64,000 bases of DNA from Adiantum capillus-veneris (Eukaryota; Streptophyta; Polypodiopsida; Polypodiales; Pteridaceae). A program made the position numbers and the translations under genes. Under the pieces are notes generated by a model, which saw nothing but the letters and a program-made list of their open reading frames with translations, had not been told where the DNA came from and made no database searches. Each line of letters starts with the position of its first letter. Position 1 is the stretch's first letter. Below, piece by piece: positions 1 to 13,700 of the stretch. The stretch lies in contig CM043952.1 in NCBI GenBank assembly GCA_014529385.2, positions 157,393,057 to 157,457,056 on the forward strand. Direction: 5' to 3'.

Positions 1-40
1 GGATGTGGGAATCGATGAGGAAGGTAGGAGTCGGGACTCA

Positions 41-106
41 CCTTGTGTGTGTGTGTGTGTGTGCATGCGCGCGTGCGTGCGTGCATGCATGTGTGTGTAT
101 AGTTGC
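41..106. repeat. GT/GC microsatellite
   Basis: A run of GT dinucleotides grades into alternating GC/GT/CA steps, which makes purine-pyrimidine alternating DNA. No gene is attached to it. Confidence 0.85.
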
Positions 107-2664
107 GTTTGCAACTAGACAGTGAACATGGCAAGTGCGTTGATGCATTCATAAAAGCGTGTGTGTGTATTGGCAAGAGGCAGTGCATAGTAGAGGCCGC
201 AACAACCACGACAGGGTGGAGCTAGTGGCGAATCTGGGATGAGCCAAAAAGAGCCTGTCAATGTGAACAGATTCGCATAGTCATCGTCTTTTTTTTCTCA
301 ATTAATATCCTCTTAGGAGTGCGTTCCCATTGTGTGTGTTTTCATGTGGACGAATTCTTTGGACAGACGATCTTTTCCCAAAGGAAATTGTGTAGGCAAT
401 CTTGTGAATACAAGAGAGAGGGAGTGTCTATGGATGTGTGTGTGTGTTTTTGAATAACATGGCAACCCATTTACTCCCTTAAATGTTAGCCTTCATATGG
501 TGAGAATGTGATTCCACGACCGTTAATGAGATTTCAAATGAGACTCTTACTTTTCTCAACACTCCAAATTAATCACTTTTTGACATAAGGTGGTCAAATT
601 AATAAAATGGCATACACATAAGTAGCACACACCACAAAGAGTGACATTCCATTAAAGCTGACAATGCATCTCTCAAACAATCCTTGTGTTATCACATTTG
701 ATGAGGCATATGCCCCATTCCGTCACATGACCATGAGTTTTGATGGTATACACATCCTTGACTTCCCCACCAAGTGAATACCCAATTCTCTTTTCAAGCA
801 GTTTGAATTGCACACACATCATGCAAAGAAACAAAATAATGACAACTTGAGTCAATTCCTCATTAAAAAATCTCATTAAGTTGTGCACGGCATAGTCTCA
901 TCTCTGCATTGCTTCCAATTGGAGATCTCTTGACATACACTTTGGATTGAAAAAAAATTCATGCACACCATTCATTTCAAGTCCATCAATTGGTCAACAT
1001 ATACACACAAAATGAGTCAAGGAGTTCTTATTGGCCATTCTAGACTCAATTTTCAATCATTGCATCAAGAGCTGCTCATATCCAATAGTCCTAATCATCC
1101 AAACCCAATTGGATTTGTCATTTGGTTTGTATGGCTACACACACTTGAATTTTGAGTACAATTACACACATAAATGAATGAAACATTGCCATGTTCATCA
1201 CATTGATCAATCCTTAGCATGGCAACACATTCAAAATCTTCACAATTGAGCTTCAAATGAGTGATCTATCTCAATCTTCAAGTCAATTTGTGATACACAC
1301 ATCAAGTATTTGGCCAATTCATCATCATAATTGGTAAAAAAAATACAAGTTTTCATACACACCTTGGATTGCACATGCCATTGGTTGGCATCCACACCCA
1401 AATTTAGGCCAAAATCATATGCAAATAACCGATCAATTTTTTATTTCAATGCTCAGATTGCACACTTGATCAGGCATAAACAAATGCGTGCATGCTCAAT
1501 TTCTCAAAAATTAACACTAATTTGACCCAATCAAGCAATGCACACACTTAAAAAATTAAGCACAAAAGTTCAAATTTGGCCCAATTGGCAACGCAAATAG
1601 GCCTATCCCTAATTCTTGCACACAAATTTGATGCACATTTCATAATCAAAAAGCATTTCGGTGTCCCGATCGACCATCAATCATTGAAAATCAAGTGGTT
1701 TTGAACGGACACACACTCTCAAATTTTGTCCTTTTTTTTGCAAATAGGCATATATACAATGATTGGAATTTCCTATCATTCACATCAATTACATAATTAC
1801 ACATTCATAAATTATCAAATTTCTCAATTTCTATGCATGCACTCAAGATTAGGTGCACACACACTTGAATTTTATGGCAATTTTTTTCCCTTTGGTGCAT
1901 TATACACACACATGAATTCTTGATGAGAATTAAGCATTATGCACACACATTGATCTTTATGCACACATGAATTCTTGATGAGAATTAAGCATTATCTTGA
2001 CACACACAAAGTAGTCAAAATTGACCATCAATTTCAGTCCAAGTGAATCAAATTAGGTGCAATGCGTAGGTCATTTTAGAAAGTGATTAGCACACATTGG
2101 TGAGTATCATCAAGCATTCAAGAATTTGATTGAGCAAGTTAATGCACTTACATTATCAATGCATTCCAAGTTATTCCTTGCTCCATGCAATGACGCATCA
2201 TTGCACACACGTGTGTGCATCTCCAATTTCGCCCAAAAATTGACCATTTAATGGCAAAAAATCAACCACTCAAATCAATAGATTAGGCATAAATTAGCAC
2301 AAATAAACTTGATAAAAGTGTTGATTTCACCTCTTATAAGGAGATTGAACATACATTACACATCAATGTTAGAGTTTAGGTTAGTAAATTTAGTCAAAAC
2401 ATCGTAAAAATTAGCATGGAATTAGAACAATCAACATGGAAATGAAGCAAGCTTAGTAATGGTTAGTGAAACATTAGTGAAATTGGGGGTTTGGGGTATT
2501 CATAACTCAAAAATTAGCTTCAATTACTTGCACACACATCATCAAATCACAGTAATTTGAGTTATACACACTCAAAAATCGATGAAATTAGTAGTGAAAT
2601 TACTGCATTCTAAACATCCTCTACTCACTAGCTTTGGTTATTGATACCTGGCAATGGTGAAATA
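107..2664. other. AT-rich non-coding DNA with scattered CACACA tracts
   Basis: No reading frame here resembles a known protein, and every frame is short. Short CACACA tracts recur on the plus strand at intervals of a few tens of bases, embedded in AT-rich sequence. I see no LTR, terminal repeat or RNA gene. Confidence 0.6.
1907..1995. repeat. 34-bp direct repeat, two copies
   Basis: The same 34 bases, including GAATTCTTGATGAGAATTAA, occur at 1907-1940 and 1962-1995. The second copy starts 55 bp after the first. It is a small local duplication with no coding content. Confidence 0.85.
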
Positions 2665-3082
2665 TGTTGGGGGTAATCATAGCATCACCTAATCACAATC
2701 CAAGACCAACAAAATTATCAATCCGTGGATTGGCAAGCCAGCTAGAGCTTGGAGGCATGAGCATCATTGGATGTATTGAATGAGAGGGTTCAAGAGAATG
2801 CTCTTCAAATGTAATAGAGATTAGCCATGAATCACTAACTCTAATCACACCATAGTCATCAATCAAGCATCACCTACACACATTAATCCCACCAAAGTTC
2901 AACTTGCCATAGACTTGAATCTCAAAGAACTCTCTTGACAAGCACACACAAATTGCATTGGTGTTGGCCTCTCCAATCACCACATCCCAATCAAGGTACT
3001 TAATCAAACGCTGTACACACAGGGGTGAATGGTGTTTGCATCTCATTAAACCCATCCACACATGAGAAAACAATAGGGCACA
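2665..3082. repeat. 418-bp direct repeat, copy R1 (TG...CA ends)
   Basis: This 418-bp block begins TGTTGGG and ends GGGCACA. It recurs at 3802-4219 with the same length and scattered substitutions. Its left flank is unique AT-rich DNA and its right flank is satellite. The TG/CA ends suggest an LTR, but I find no matching target duplication, primer site or polypurine tract. The LTR reading is therefore only a possibility. Confidence 0.75.
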
Positions 3083-3801
3083 TCCGTTGCCCTCTTAGCG
3101 GTCCAAGGTGGCAAAATCATTAATTTTTTGGCTTTGGACTCACCAAGGGCCCAAAGGTCAAAAGTTAGTTATTGTGCCAACTTAGACTGTTAAGGTGGAC
3201 TGCAATGCACGGAATGGCTATGACACTTTGTAGGGGTAGGTAAAGCACACTAATCCCAACCCCTGCAAAGTTTCATAAACATACATTATCGTCCGCTTTT
3301 GGTTCGTCAAGGGTTGAATGGCCAAAAGTTGGCTATTGTGTTGTCCTAGTCGGTTGAGACACACTGCGATGCGCATAAAACTTTGCAAGGGCAATGATTA
3401 GTGACCTTTTCCTACTGTTGTAAAGTTTCATGGTCATCCATTTTGTCTCGCCGATTCAAGGTGGCACAATCGCCCTTTTTTTGGCTTTGGTCTCGCCAAG
3501 GGCCTAACGACCCAAATTTGGCTTTTGTGTCACCCTAGACCGTCAAGACGATCTGCAATGCCCATGAAACCTTGTAGGGGTGGGTATTGCAGAGCTTCCC
3601 TTGCCCTTGAAAATTTTCATGGCCATTGTTTTTTTGTCTAGTTGGTCCACAATCGCACAATCACCAATTTTTTATGTTTGGGCTCGCCAAGGATCCAAAG
3701 GCCAAAAGTTGACAATTATGACGTCCTAGACCTTCGAGACGGCATGCGATGCCTATGAAACTTTGCAAGGTTTGGGATTAGTATGCTTCCCCCACCCTTG
3801 A
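3083..3801. repeat. Satellite island between R1 and R2
   Basis: About four degenerate monomers of the roughly 188-bp satellite are present, recognisable by GGCACAATC, TTTTTTGGCTTTG and AAACTTTGCA words. They lie between the two 418-bp direct repeats and are separated from the main array by unique DNA. Confidence 0.85.
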
Positions 3802-4219
3802 TGTTGGGAGTAATCATAGCATCACCTAATCACAACCCAAGACCAACAAAATTATGAATCCTTGGATCTACAACTCAGCTAGATCTTGGAGGCATGAGCA
3901 TCATTGGATGTATTGAATGAGGGGATTCAAGAGAATGCTCTTCCAATTTAATAAAGATTAGCCATGAATCACTAACTCTAATCACACCATAGTCATCAAT
4001 CAAGAATCACCTACACACATTAAGCCCACCAAAGTCCAACTTTCCATAGACTTGAATCTCAAAGCACTCTCTTGACAAGCACACACTAACTACATTCCTG
4101 CTGGCCTCTCCAATCACCACATGTCAATCAAGGTACTTAATCAAAAGCTATACACACAAGGGTGAATAGTGCTTGAGTGTCATTAAACCCATCCACACAT
4201 GAGCAAACAATAGGGCACA
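3802..4219. repeat. 418-bp direct repeat, copy R2
   Basis: Second copy of the 2665-3082 block, with the same ends and length. Its left neighbour is satellite and its right neighbour is unique DNA, the mirror image of R1. Confidence 0.75.
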
Positions 4220-4745
4220 TACTCTAATCACAAAATTAAGAACCCACTTAATCTACCTAATTAGAGATGTTAAATATCATTGAGTAATCATAGAATGATA
4301 GAAGTGGCCAATAAGCCAAAAGTAATCACCACACACTCAAATCTAGAATAATGAGAATGTGAAACTACTTCATAAATAATAGAATATAGCAGAATTAAAA
4401 CTAGAGATTAGATTAATCAAGAAGTGCTTCTCTAATTACAAAGGATTAGCACTAGCCTTCTAAGCATGGGCATTAAGCTCAAGGCTAAGCCATCCAAGAC
4501 CACTCAAGAGAGAGCTCTCAAGAGTGACTACTCAAGAATGAATCCTCTTTGCATAAAAAGCTTTCTTATAAAGGCATGCACCACAAGCCTTTCTACTATG
4601 GGATTAAGTTGAGCCCTCTAGCATATACAATTTGGAACTCCCAAATGAGCTCAAGACCTTATATAATGTGAACAAAAAATATTTGCACATCCATAGCACA
4701 TCCCTAGCTTGGTGCATGACTGGTGTAGCATGTGTTAGCTGCTGC
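4220..4745. other. Unique non-coding DNA
   Basis: AT-rich sequence without a recognisable gene. A TATA-like TTATAAAGG is near 4565, but nothing shows that it is used. The segment links R2 to the main satellite array. Confidence 0.5.
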
Positions 4746-7700
4746 GAACACTTGCAAAGTTTCATGGCCTTCCATTGCCATCTTAACGGTCCAAGGTGGC
4801 ACAATTGCTAATTTTTTGGCTTTGGGCTCTTGAAGGGACCAACAACCAAAAGTAGGCGATTGTGTCGTCTTAGACCGTTGCGAGGGATTGTTATGCCCAT
4901 ACAACTTTGCAGGGGTGAGGATTAGTGTGCTTCCCTTGCCATTGCAAATTTTCATGGCCATCCATTTCCTCTTATTGGTCCAAGGCTACACAACCGCCAA
5001 TTTTTTGGCTTTGGGCTCGCCGAGGGCCCAAAGGTCAAAAGTGTTATTATGCCGCCCTAGACTGTTGAGATAGGCTACGATGTAAGAAATGGATATGAAA
5101 CTTTGTGGGGGTACAAAAATCGCACTAATTCTAACCCCTTCAAATTTTCATAGACATACATTGTCATCTCCACGGTTGAGGGTGGTACAATCATTATTTT
5201 TTTGGCCAAAAGGACCCAACAACCAAAAATTAGGCTTTTGTGTTTCCCTAGACCGTCGATACGAATTGCGATGCCCATGAAACTTTTTGGGGGAACGATT
5301 AGTATTTCCCTCACCCTTGAAAATTTTCACGGTCATCTATTTGTTGTCTCACCTGTCTAGGATAGCACAATCGCCAATTTTTTGGCTTTGGACTCACCAA
5401 GGGCCCAATGATCAAAAGTTGGCAATTATTCCACCCTAGAACATCGAGATGGATCGATTCCCATTAAAATTTTCAAGGGTTGAGATTAGTGTTATTCCTC
5501 CACCCATGCAAACTTTCGTGGCGATGCATTGCCGTCTAGGGTGGCACAATTGCCAATTTTTTGGTTTTGGGCTTTCGAAGAGCCCAACGGCCAAAAGTTG
5601 GCAATTGAGTTTAGTATGCTTCCACCACCCTTGCAAAGTTTCATAGCCATTCCTTGATGTCTCATCGGTCCAGGGTTGTAGAATTGTCAATTTTTTGGTA
5701 CATAGGGCTCGCTCAAGGCCCAACGACCAAAATTTGGCGATTCTGTCTCCCTAGACCACGAGCCAGGTTTTGATGTCCATCAAACTTTGCAAGGGTGGGA
5801 ATTACTGTGCTTCCTTTGTCCTTGAAAAGTTTTATGGTCAACCATTGTCATCTTGTTGGTCCAGTGTAACACAATCCCCAATTTTTTGGCTTTGGCCTCG
5901 CCAAAGGGCTTGAAGGCCAAAAGTTGGCAATTCCCACCCTAGACCATTGAGACAGACTACGATGCCCATGAAACTTTGCAGGGGTGGGGCTTAGTGTGCT
6001 TTCTCAAAGTCTACAAAGTTTCATGGCCATCTGCTTCCGTATTGATGGTCCATGGTGGCACAATTTCCAAATTTTGGGAATTGGGCTCGCTTAAGGGCCA
6101 AAGACCAAAAGTTGGTGATGTGCCCCCCTAGACAATTGAGACGGATTACAATGCCCATCACACTTTGCAACGCTTGAGATTAATGTGCACTCCCTATTCC
6201 TACAAAGTTTCATGGTTATATGTTGCCATCTATTCAGTCTAGGGTGGCACAATCACTAATTTTCTAGCTTTAGGCTCGCCAAGGGCCCCATGGCCAAAAG
6301 TTGGCCATTGTGCCGTCCTAGACCATCGAGATGGATTGTGATGCCCATGAAAATTTGTAAGGGAGGATATTAGTATGCTTCCTCTCCTTTTCAAAGTTTC
6401 ATGGCCCTTCGGTTGCCTTCTCGACGGTCCACGGTGGCATAATCACCAATTTTTTGGCTTTAAGCTTACTAAGGGGCAACCAACCAGAAGTTGGAAATTA
6501 TGTCGTGTTAAACCATTGAGACATATTAAGATTCCCATGAAACTTTTCATGGGCAAAGATTAGTGGGATTCATTCAACTCCACAAAGTCTCATGTCCCTC
6601 TTTCTCCATCTCATTGGTCAAGGGTGGCACAATCACCATTTTTTTGGCTTTGGGCTCTCTATGGCCCAACGACCAAAAGTTGTCGGTTGTGCCACGATAG
6701 ACCGTTTAGGCGGATTGGGATACCCATGAAACTTTTTACGTGTAGGGATTACTATGCTTTCCATATACCTACAAAGTTTTTATGGCCGCCTATTGCTGTC
6801 TCGATGGTCCAAGGTGGCACAATTGCCAAATTTTTTGCTTTGGACTTGGCAAGGGTCCAACGGCCAAAGTCGGTGATTCTGTCGCCCTAGACCCTTGAGA
6901 CAGATTTTGATGCCCATGAAACCTTGCAAGGGTAGGGATGGGTGTACTTTACCCACCCTTGCAAAGTCTCTTGGCCATCTGTTGCCATCTCGTCAGTTTA
7001 GGGTGGCACAATCACCAATTTTTTAGGCTTTGGGCTCGCCAAGGACTCAACGACCAAAAGTTGGCGATTGTGTCGCCCTAGACCGTCGAGACAGACTATG
7101 ATGCCCATGAAACCTTGTAGGGGTGAGGATTAGTGTGCTTTCCCCATCTCTAAAAGTTTCATGATCATGCATTTCCTTCTTGATGGTCCAGGGTGGCACA
7201 ATCCTCAATTTTTTGGCTTTGGGCTCGCGAACGATCCAATGGCCAAAAGTTGGTGATTGTGCTACCCTAGACCGTCAAGATGGATTGTGATGCCCATCAA
7301 AGTTTGCAAAGGTATGGAGTAGTGTGTTTTTCCTAGCCTTGCAATGTTTCATGGCCATTCCTTGCTATCTTGGAGGTCCAAGGTGGTACAATTGCTAATG
7401 TTTTGGCTTTGGATTCACCAAGGGTCGGTAAAATTTGGCGATTTTGGAACCCTACACCATCGAGGCAGATTGCAATTTCCATGAAAGTTTGTAGGGGTGG
7501 GGATTATATTTCTTTCATTTTTCCCTTACAGAGTTTCATGGCCATGCACTGTCATCTCGTCGGTCCAGGGTGGCACAATCACCAATTTTTTGGCTTTGGG
7601 CTCGCCAAGGACTCAAAGGGCAAAAGTTGGCGATTGTGCCATCCTATACCATCACGACGGATTACCATGCCATGAAACTTTGCATGGGTGGGGATAAGTG

Positions 7701-10700
7701 TGCATCCCCCTCCCCTGCAAAGTCTCGTGGAAATCCGTTGCCGTCTTGACGGTCTAGGGTGGCAAAATTGCCAGTTTTTTTTCCTTGGGCTCGCCAAGGG
7801 GCCCACGGCCAAAAGTTGGAGATTCTATCACCCTAGACCGTTGAGACGTATTGCGATGCTCATAAAACTTTGTAGAAGCACGTATTAGTATGCTTCCTTT
7901 GCCCTTGCAAAGTCTCATGGACATCCGTTGATGCCTCATCGGTCCAGGGTGGCACAATCGCGAAATTTTTGGCTTTCGGCTCACCAAGGCCCAACGACCA
8001 AAAATTGGCAATTGTGCCACCCTAGACTGTTGAGGTGGATTGGTATGCCCTTGAAACTTTGCAAGGGTGGGGATTAGTATGGTTCCCCTACCCTTGCAAA
8101 GTCTCCTGGCCATCCATTGCCGACCTGCGGTATAGAGTGGTACAATCGCCGGTTATTTGGCTTTGGACTTGCCAAGGGCCCAACACCCAAAAGTTGGCGA
8201 TTGTGCCCTCCTAGACCATCGAGGTGTATTGTGATTCCCATGAAACTTTGCATGGGTGATAATTAGTGATCTTCTCCCATAGTTGCAAATTTTATTGGCC
8301 ATCCCTTGCTATCTCGTTGGTCTAGGGTGGCGCAATCACCAATCTTTTAGCTTTAGGCTTGGAAAGGGTCCAATCCCCAGGTTTTGGTGATTGTGCCTCC
8401 CTAGACCGTTGAGCCCAATTGCGATGTCCATAAAACTTTGGAAGGGATGGATATTAGTATGCTTCCTTAACACTTTCCAAATTTCATGCCAATTCCTTGT
8501 TGTCCCATCTGTTTAGGGCGGCACAATCACCAATTTATTGGCTTTGAGCTCGCCAGGCTTCCAACGACTAAAATTTGGTGATTGTGCCTCTCTAGACGGT
8601 CGAGACAGATTGTGATGCCAAATAAAACCTTGCAAGGGTGAAGAGTAGAGTGCTTTCCTTGCCCCTGCAAAGTTTCATGTCCATGCGTTGCCCTCTTATC
8701 GGTCCAAAATGACAAAATCACCGATTCTTTGGCTTTGGGCTCGCTTAGAACTGAAAGGTCAAAAGTTGGTTATTGTGCCGCCCTTGATCATCCAGACAGT
8801 GTGTGATGCAAGGAATGGCTCTGAAACTTTGTAAGGGTGGGGGAAGCACACTAATTCCCACCCTTGAAAAGTTTCATAGACATCTGTTCCCATCTCGACG
8901 GTCCAAAGGTGGCATAATTGCCAATTTTTTTGGCTTGGGCTCGCTTAGGGAGAAATGACCAAAAGCTGGCAATTGTGCTGCTCTAGACCACCGAGACAGA
9001 TTACGATGCACATCAAACTTTTCGGGGGTGTGGATTAGTTTGATTTCCTCACCCCTACAAATTCTCATGGACATCCGGTTGCGTGTCGTCGTTGGAGGTT
9101 GGCACAATCGCCAATTTTTTGGCTTTGGCCTCGCCAAGGACACAACTGACAAAAGTTGGCAATTGTGTTGTCGTAGAGCATTGAGACGGATTTTCATGCC
9201 CATGAAACTTTGCACGAACAAGGATTAGTGAGATTTTCCTACCCCTACAAAGTTTGATGGCCATCCGTTCCGTCTTGTCGATCCAGAATGTCACAATCAC
9301 CAAATTTTTGGCTTTAGGCTCGCCAACGACCAAAATTTGGCTTTTGTGTCGCCCTAGACCATTGAGATGAATTGTGATGCCCATGAAACTTTATGGGTCA
9401 GTGATTCAAGTGCTTGCCTCACCCTTGCAAAATTTCATGGCCATCTGTTTCGTCTTGCCGGTCCACGGTGGCACAATCGTCATTTTTTTGGCTTTGGTCT
9501 CGCCATGGATCCAACAGCCAAAAGTTGGCAATTGTGTGGCCCTACACCATTGAGATAGTTTGTGATGTCCATGAAACTTTTCAGAACCGAGATTAGTATA
9601 CTTATTCCATTCTTGCAAGGTTTCATGGCCATCCGTTGTCGTCTCATTGGTGCAAGGTGACACAAAAAATCGCCAATATTTTGGCTTTACGCTCACTAAG
9701 GACATAATTAATAAAATCTGGCAATTGCGATCGTTGAGATAATGTTTGATGTCCATGAAACTTTGCAGGGACATTTATTAATGAGATTTCCATTTTTGTG
9801 CAAAATTTCATGGCCATCCATTTTTGTCTCGTCAGTCCACGGTGGCACAATCGCCAATTTTTTGGCTTTGGGCTCCCTAAGGGCCCAACAGCCAAAAGTT
9901 GGCGATTGTGTCGCCCTACACTATCAAAACGACCTATGATTCCCATGAAACTTTGCACGACCACAATTATTGTTCTTCATCTCTCCTCGCAAAGTTTTAT
10001 GGGCAGCCGTTGCTGTCTCATCGGTGTAGGGTGGCACAATCACCAAACTTTTGCCATTGGGCTCGCTAAGGGCACAACAAACAAAAGGTGGCGATTGTGG
10101 CACCTTATATCATGGTGAATTTTAATTAGCTTTACCTACCCTTGCAATTTTTCATGGCCATCCGTTCGGTCTTGTCGGTCCAGGGTGATAGAATCGCCAA
10201 TTTTTTGGCTTTGGGTTCACCAAGCGTCGAACGACCAAAATTTGGCTTTTGTGTCGCCCTAGACTATCAAGAAGAATTGCCATGATCATTAAAGTTTGTA
10301 GTGGAGAGGTAGGGATTAGAGTTCTTCCCTCACCCTTGCAAAGTTTCATGGCCATTTGTTTTCGTTTCATCTGTCTACGGTGGCACAATTGTCAATTTTT
10401 TTACTTTTGGCTCGTCAAGGTTCCAACGGCCAAAAGTTGGCGAATGTGCCATCCTAGACCGTCAAAATTGACTATGATTCCCATGAAAGTTTGTAGGGGT
10501 TAACATTACCATGGCCAAGCATTGCCATCTAAACAATTTCGGGTAGCACAATCTTGAGTTTTTTAGCTTTGGATACGTCAAGGTTCCAGCGGGGGCCAAA
10601 AATTGGTAATTGTGTCATCGTAGACCATCGAGAGGGATTGCAATGCCCATGAAACTTTGCAAGGGTGGCAATTAGTGTGCTTACCTTGCCCCCAAAAAGG

Positions 10701-13700
10701 CTCATGGACATCCATTGTCATATCGTCTCGGTAGGGGGTATTGCAATCGTCAATTTTTTGGCTTTGGGCTCGCTTAGGCCAAAATGAACAAAAGTTGGCA
10801 ATTGTGTCGCCCTAGATCATTGAGACAGATTGCAATGCCCATGAAACTGTGTAAGGACAAGAATTAGTGTGCTTCCCTCACTCCTACAAAGTTTCATGGC
10901 TATGCATAACCGTCTCAATGGTCCAGGGTGGCACAATCATTTGGGCCATACCAGAGGGGGCAACCGTGCCGCCCTAAACTGTCGAGACGGATTGTGATGC
11001 CCATGAAACTATGAATGACCAAGATTAGTGTGATTCTTCCATTCTAGAAAGGTTTCATGGCCATCCATTGACATCTCATTGGTGCACGGTGGCACAATCC
11101 CCATTATTTTGGCTTTGGCCTCGCTAAGGGCACAATAAACAAAAGTTGGTGATTGTGCCTTCCTAAACCATCAAGATGCATTGTGATGTCTATGAACCTT
11201 TGAAAGGGCAAGGATTAGTGGCCATCCATTTCCATCTCGTCGATCCATGGTGGCATATCACTAATTTTCAGCTTTGGGATCGCTTTTAGGGACCAACGAC
11301 CAAAAGTTGGTGATTGTGTCGTCCTAGACTGTCGAAATGGACTGCGATGCCCATGACACTTTTCACGAACATGATTATTGTGCTTCATCCACCCCTAAAA
11401 TGTTGGTGATTGTGATGTCTTAGACCATCATGATTATTGTGCTTCATCCACCCCTAAAATATTGGTGATTGTGATGTCTTAGACCATCATGAAGGAGTGT
11501 GATGCCCATGAAACTTTGCATGAGCAAGGATTAGTGAGCTTTCCCTATCCCTACAAAGTTTCATGGCCATCCATTATGTCTCGTCGATCCAGGGTGGCAA
11601 AATCACCAATTTTTGGGCTTTGGGCTCACCAAGGGCCCCACAACCAAAATTTGGCTTTTGTGTCATCCTAGAGAGTCGAGAGGAATTGTGATGGTCATGA
11701 AAGTTTGCAGTGGAGGAAGAGGAATGAGAGTGCTTCGGTCACCCTTGGAATGTTCCATGGACATCTGTTCTTGAGTCATCGCTCCAGAAGGGCACAATTG
11801 ACAAATTTTTGACTTTCGACTCAGGAAGGTTCCAACGGCCAAAAGTTGGCGATTGTGTCATCCTAGACCATTGAGAGGGATTGTGATGCCCATGAAACTT
11901 TGTAGGGGTGGAAATTAGTGTGCTTACCCCTTCCCCAAAAAGTCTCATGGCCATCCATTGCCATCTTGTTGGTCCAGGGTAGCACAATCACCAATTTTTT
12001 TCGCTTTGGGCTTGCCAAGGGCAAAAGGAAAAAAAGTTGACAATTGTGCTACCCTAGACAATGGAGATAGATGGCGATGCCATGAAACTTTGCAAGGGCG
12101 AGGATTAGTGTGCTTCCCCCACCCCTATAAAGTTTCATGGTCATACATAACTGGCTCGACAGTTCAGGTTGGCACAATCACCAAATTTTTATGGCTTTGG
12201 GCTTTGAAGGGGCCCAACAACTAGAAGTTGGTGATTGCACCATCCTAGACTATTGAGACAGAGTGCAAGGTGACAAAATCTAGAGCCATTTCATCGATGC
12301 AAGGTGGCACAATTGACAATTTTTTGGCTTTGGGCTCTACAAGGGCACAACGAACAAAAGTTGGTGATTGTGCTGCCCTCGTGATGCCCATGAAACTTTG
12401 CAAGGGTGATGATTACTGAGATTTCCCTACCCTTAAAAAGTTTCATGGCCATCCGTTTCATCTCGTGGGTCGAGGTTGGCACAATCGCCAATTTTTTGCC
12501 TTTGGGCTCACCAAGGGCCTAATGACCAAAATTTGGCTTTGGGTCATGCTAGACCAAATTGTGATGCCCATAAAACTATCTAGGGGTGGGGATTAAAGTG
12601 TTTCCCTTACCATTGCAAAGTTTCATAGCCATTCATTTATGTCTTTTCGGTCCATGATGACACCATCGCGAACTTTTGGCTTTGGGCTTGCCAAGGGCCC
12701 AACGACCAAAGGTTGACGATTGTGCTGTCTTAGATTGTCGAGATGGACTGCGATGCCCATGAAAATTTGTAGTTGTGGAGATCAATGTCCTTCCCCACCC
12801 CTGAAAATTTTCCTGGCCATGTGTTTCCGTCTTGATGCTCCAGGGTGGCACAATCACCAATTTTCTTGGTTTGGGATCTCCAAGGGCCCAAGAGCCAAAA
12901 GTTGGAGATTGTGCCATTCTAGACAGTTGAGACGAAGTGTGATGCCCATGAAAGTTTACAAGGGTGGGTATTAGTATGCTCCATACCCACCTGCTAAGTT
13001 TCATGGCCATTCCTTTCCGTCTCGTTGGTCAACGATGGCACAATCACCAAACTTTCTGCTTTAGGCTCACTAGGCTCCCAACGGCATAAATTTGGTGATT
13101 CTGTCGTCCTAGATGATCGACACAAATTGTAATGCCTATGATACCTTATAGGAACAAGTATAAGTAGGCTTCCCTTGACCTTGCAAAGTTTCATGGCCAT
13201 TGGTTCCCCTCTCATCAATCCAATTTTTTGGCTTTCAGCTAGCCAAGGGGCAAGAGGTCAAAATTTTGGTTATTGTGCCGCCCTATACCATCGACACAAA
13301 TTGCGATGCAAGGAATGTCTATGAAACTTTGTAGGGGTGGGGTTAGCACATTAATCCCCACCCCTGCAAAGTTTCATAGACATCCATTTCCATCTCAATG
13401 ATCCAAGGTGGAAAAATCGCCAAATTTTTGGCTTTGGGCTCGCTTAGGGACCAACGGACAAAATTTGGCGATTATGTCGTCCTAGACCGTCGAGACGGAT
13501 TATGATGCACACCAAACTTTGTAGGGGTGGGGATTAGTGTGCTTGCCCCACCCTTGAAAATTCTGATGGCCATCCGTTGGCATCTCATCGGTTCAAGTTG
13601 GCACAATGGCCAATTTTTTGGCTTTAGGCTCGTCAAGGGCATAACGAAAAAAAGTTGGTGATTGTATCGCCCTAGAGCACCGCGACAGATTGCGATGCCC

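Noticed and set aside
7370-9964. Apparent gene family in the satellite array
   Set aside because: Peptides recur on both strands and the frame changes from monomer to monomer; no start or stop pattern is conserved.
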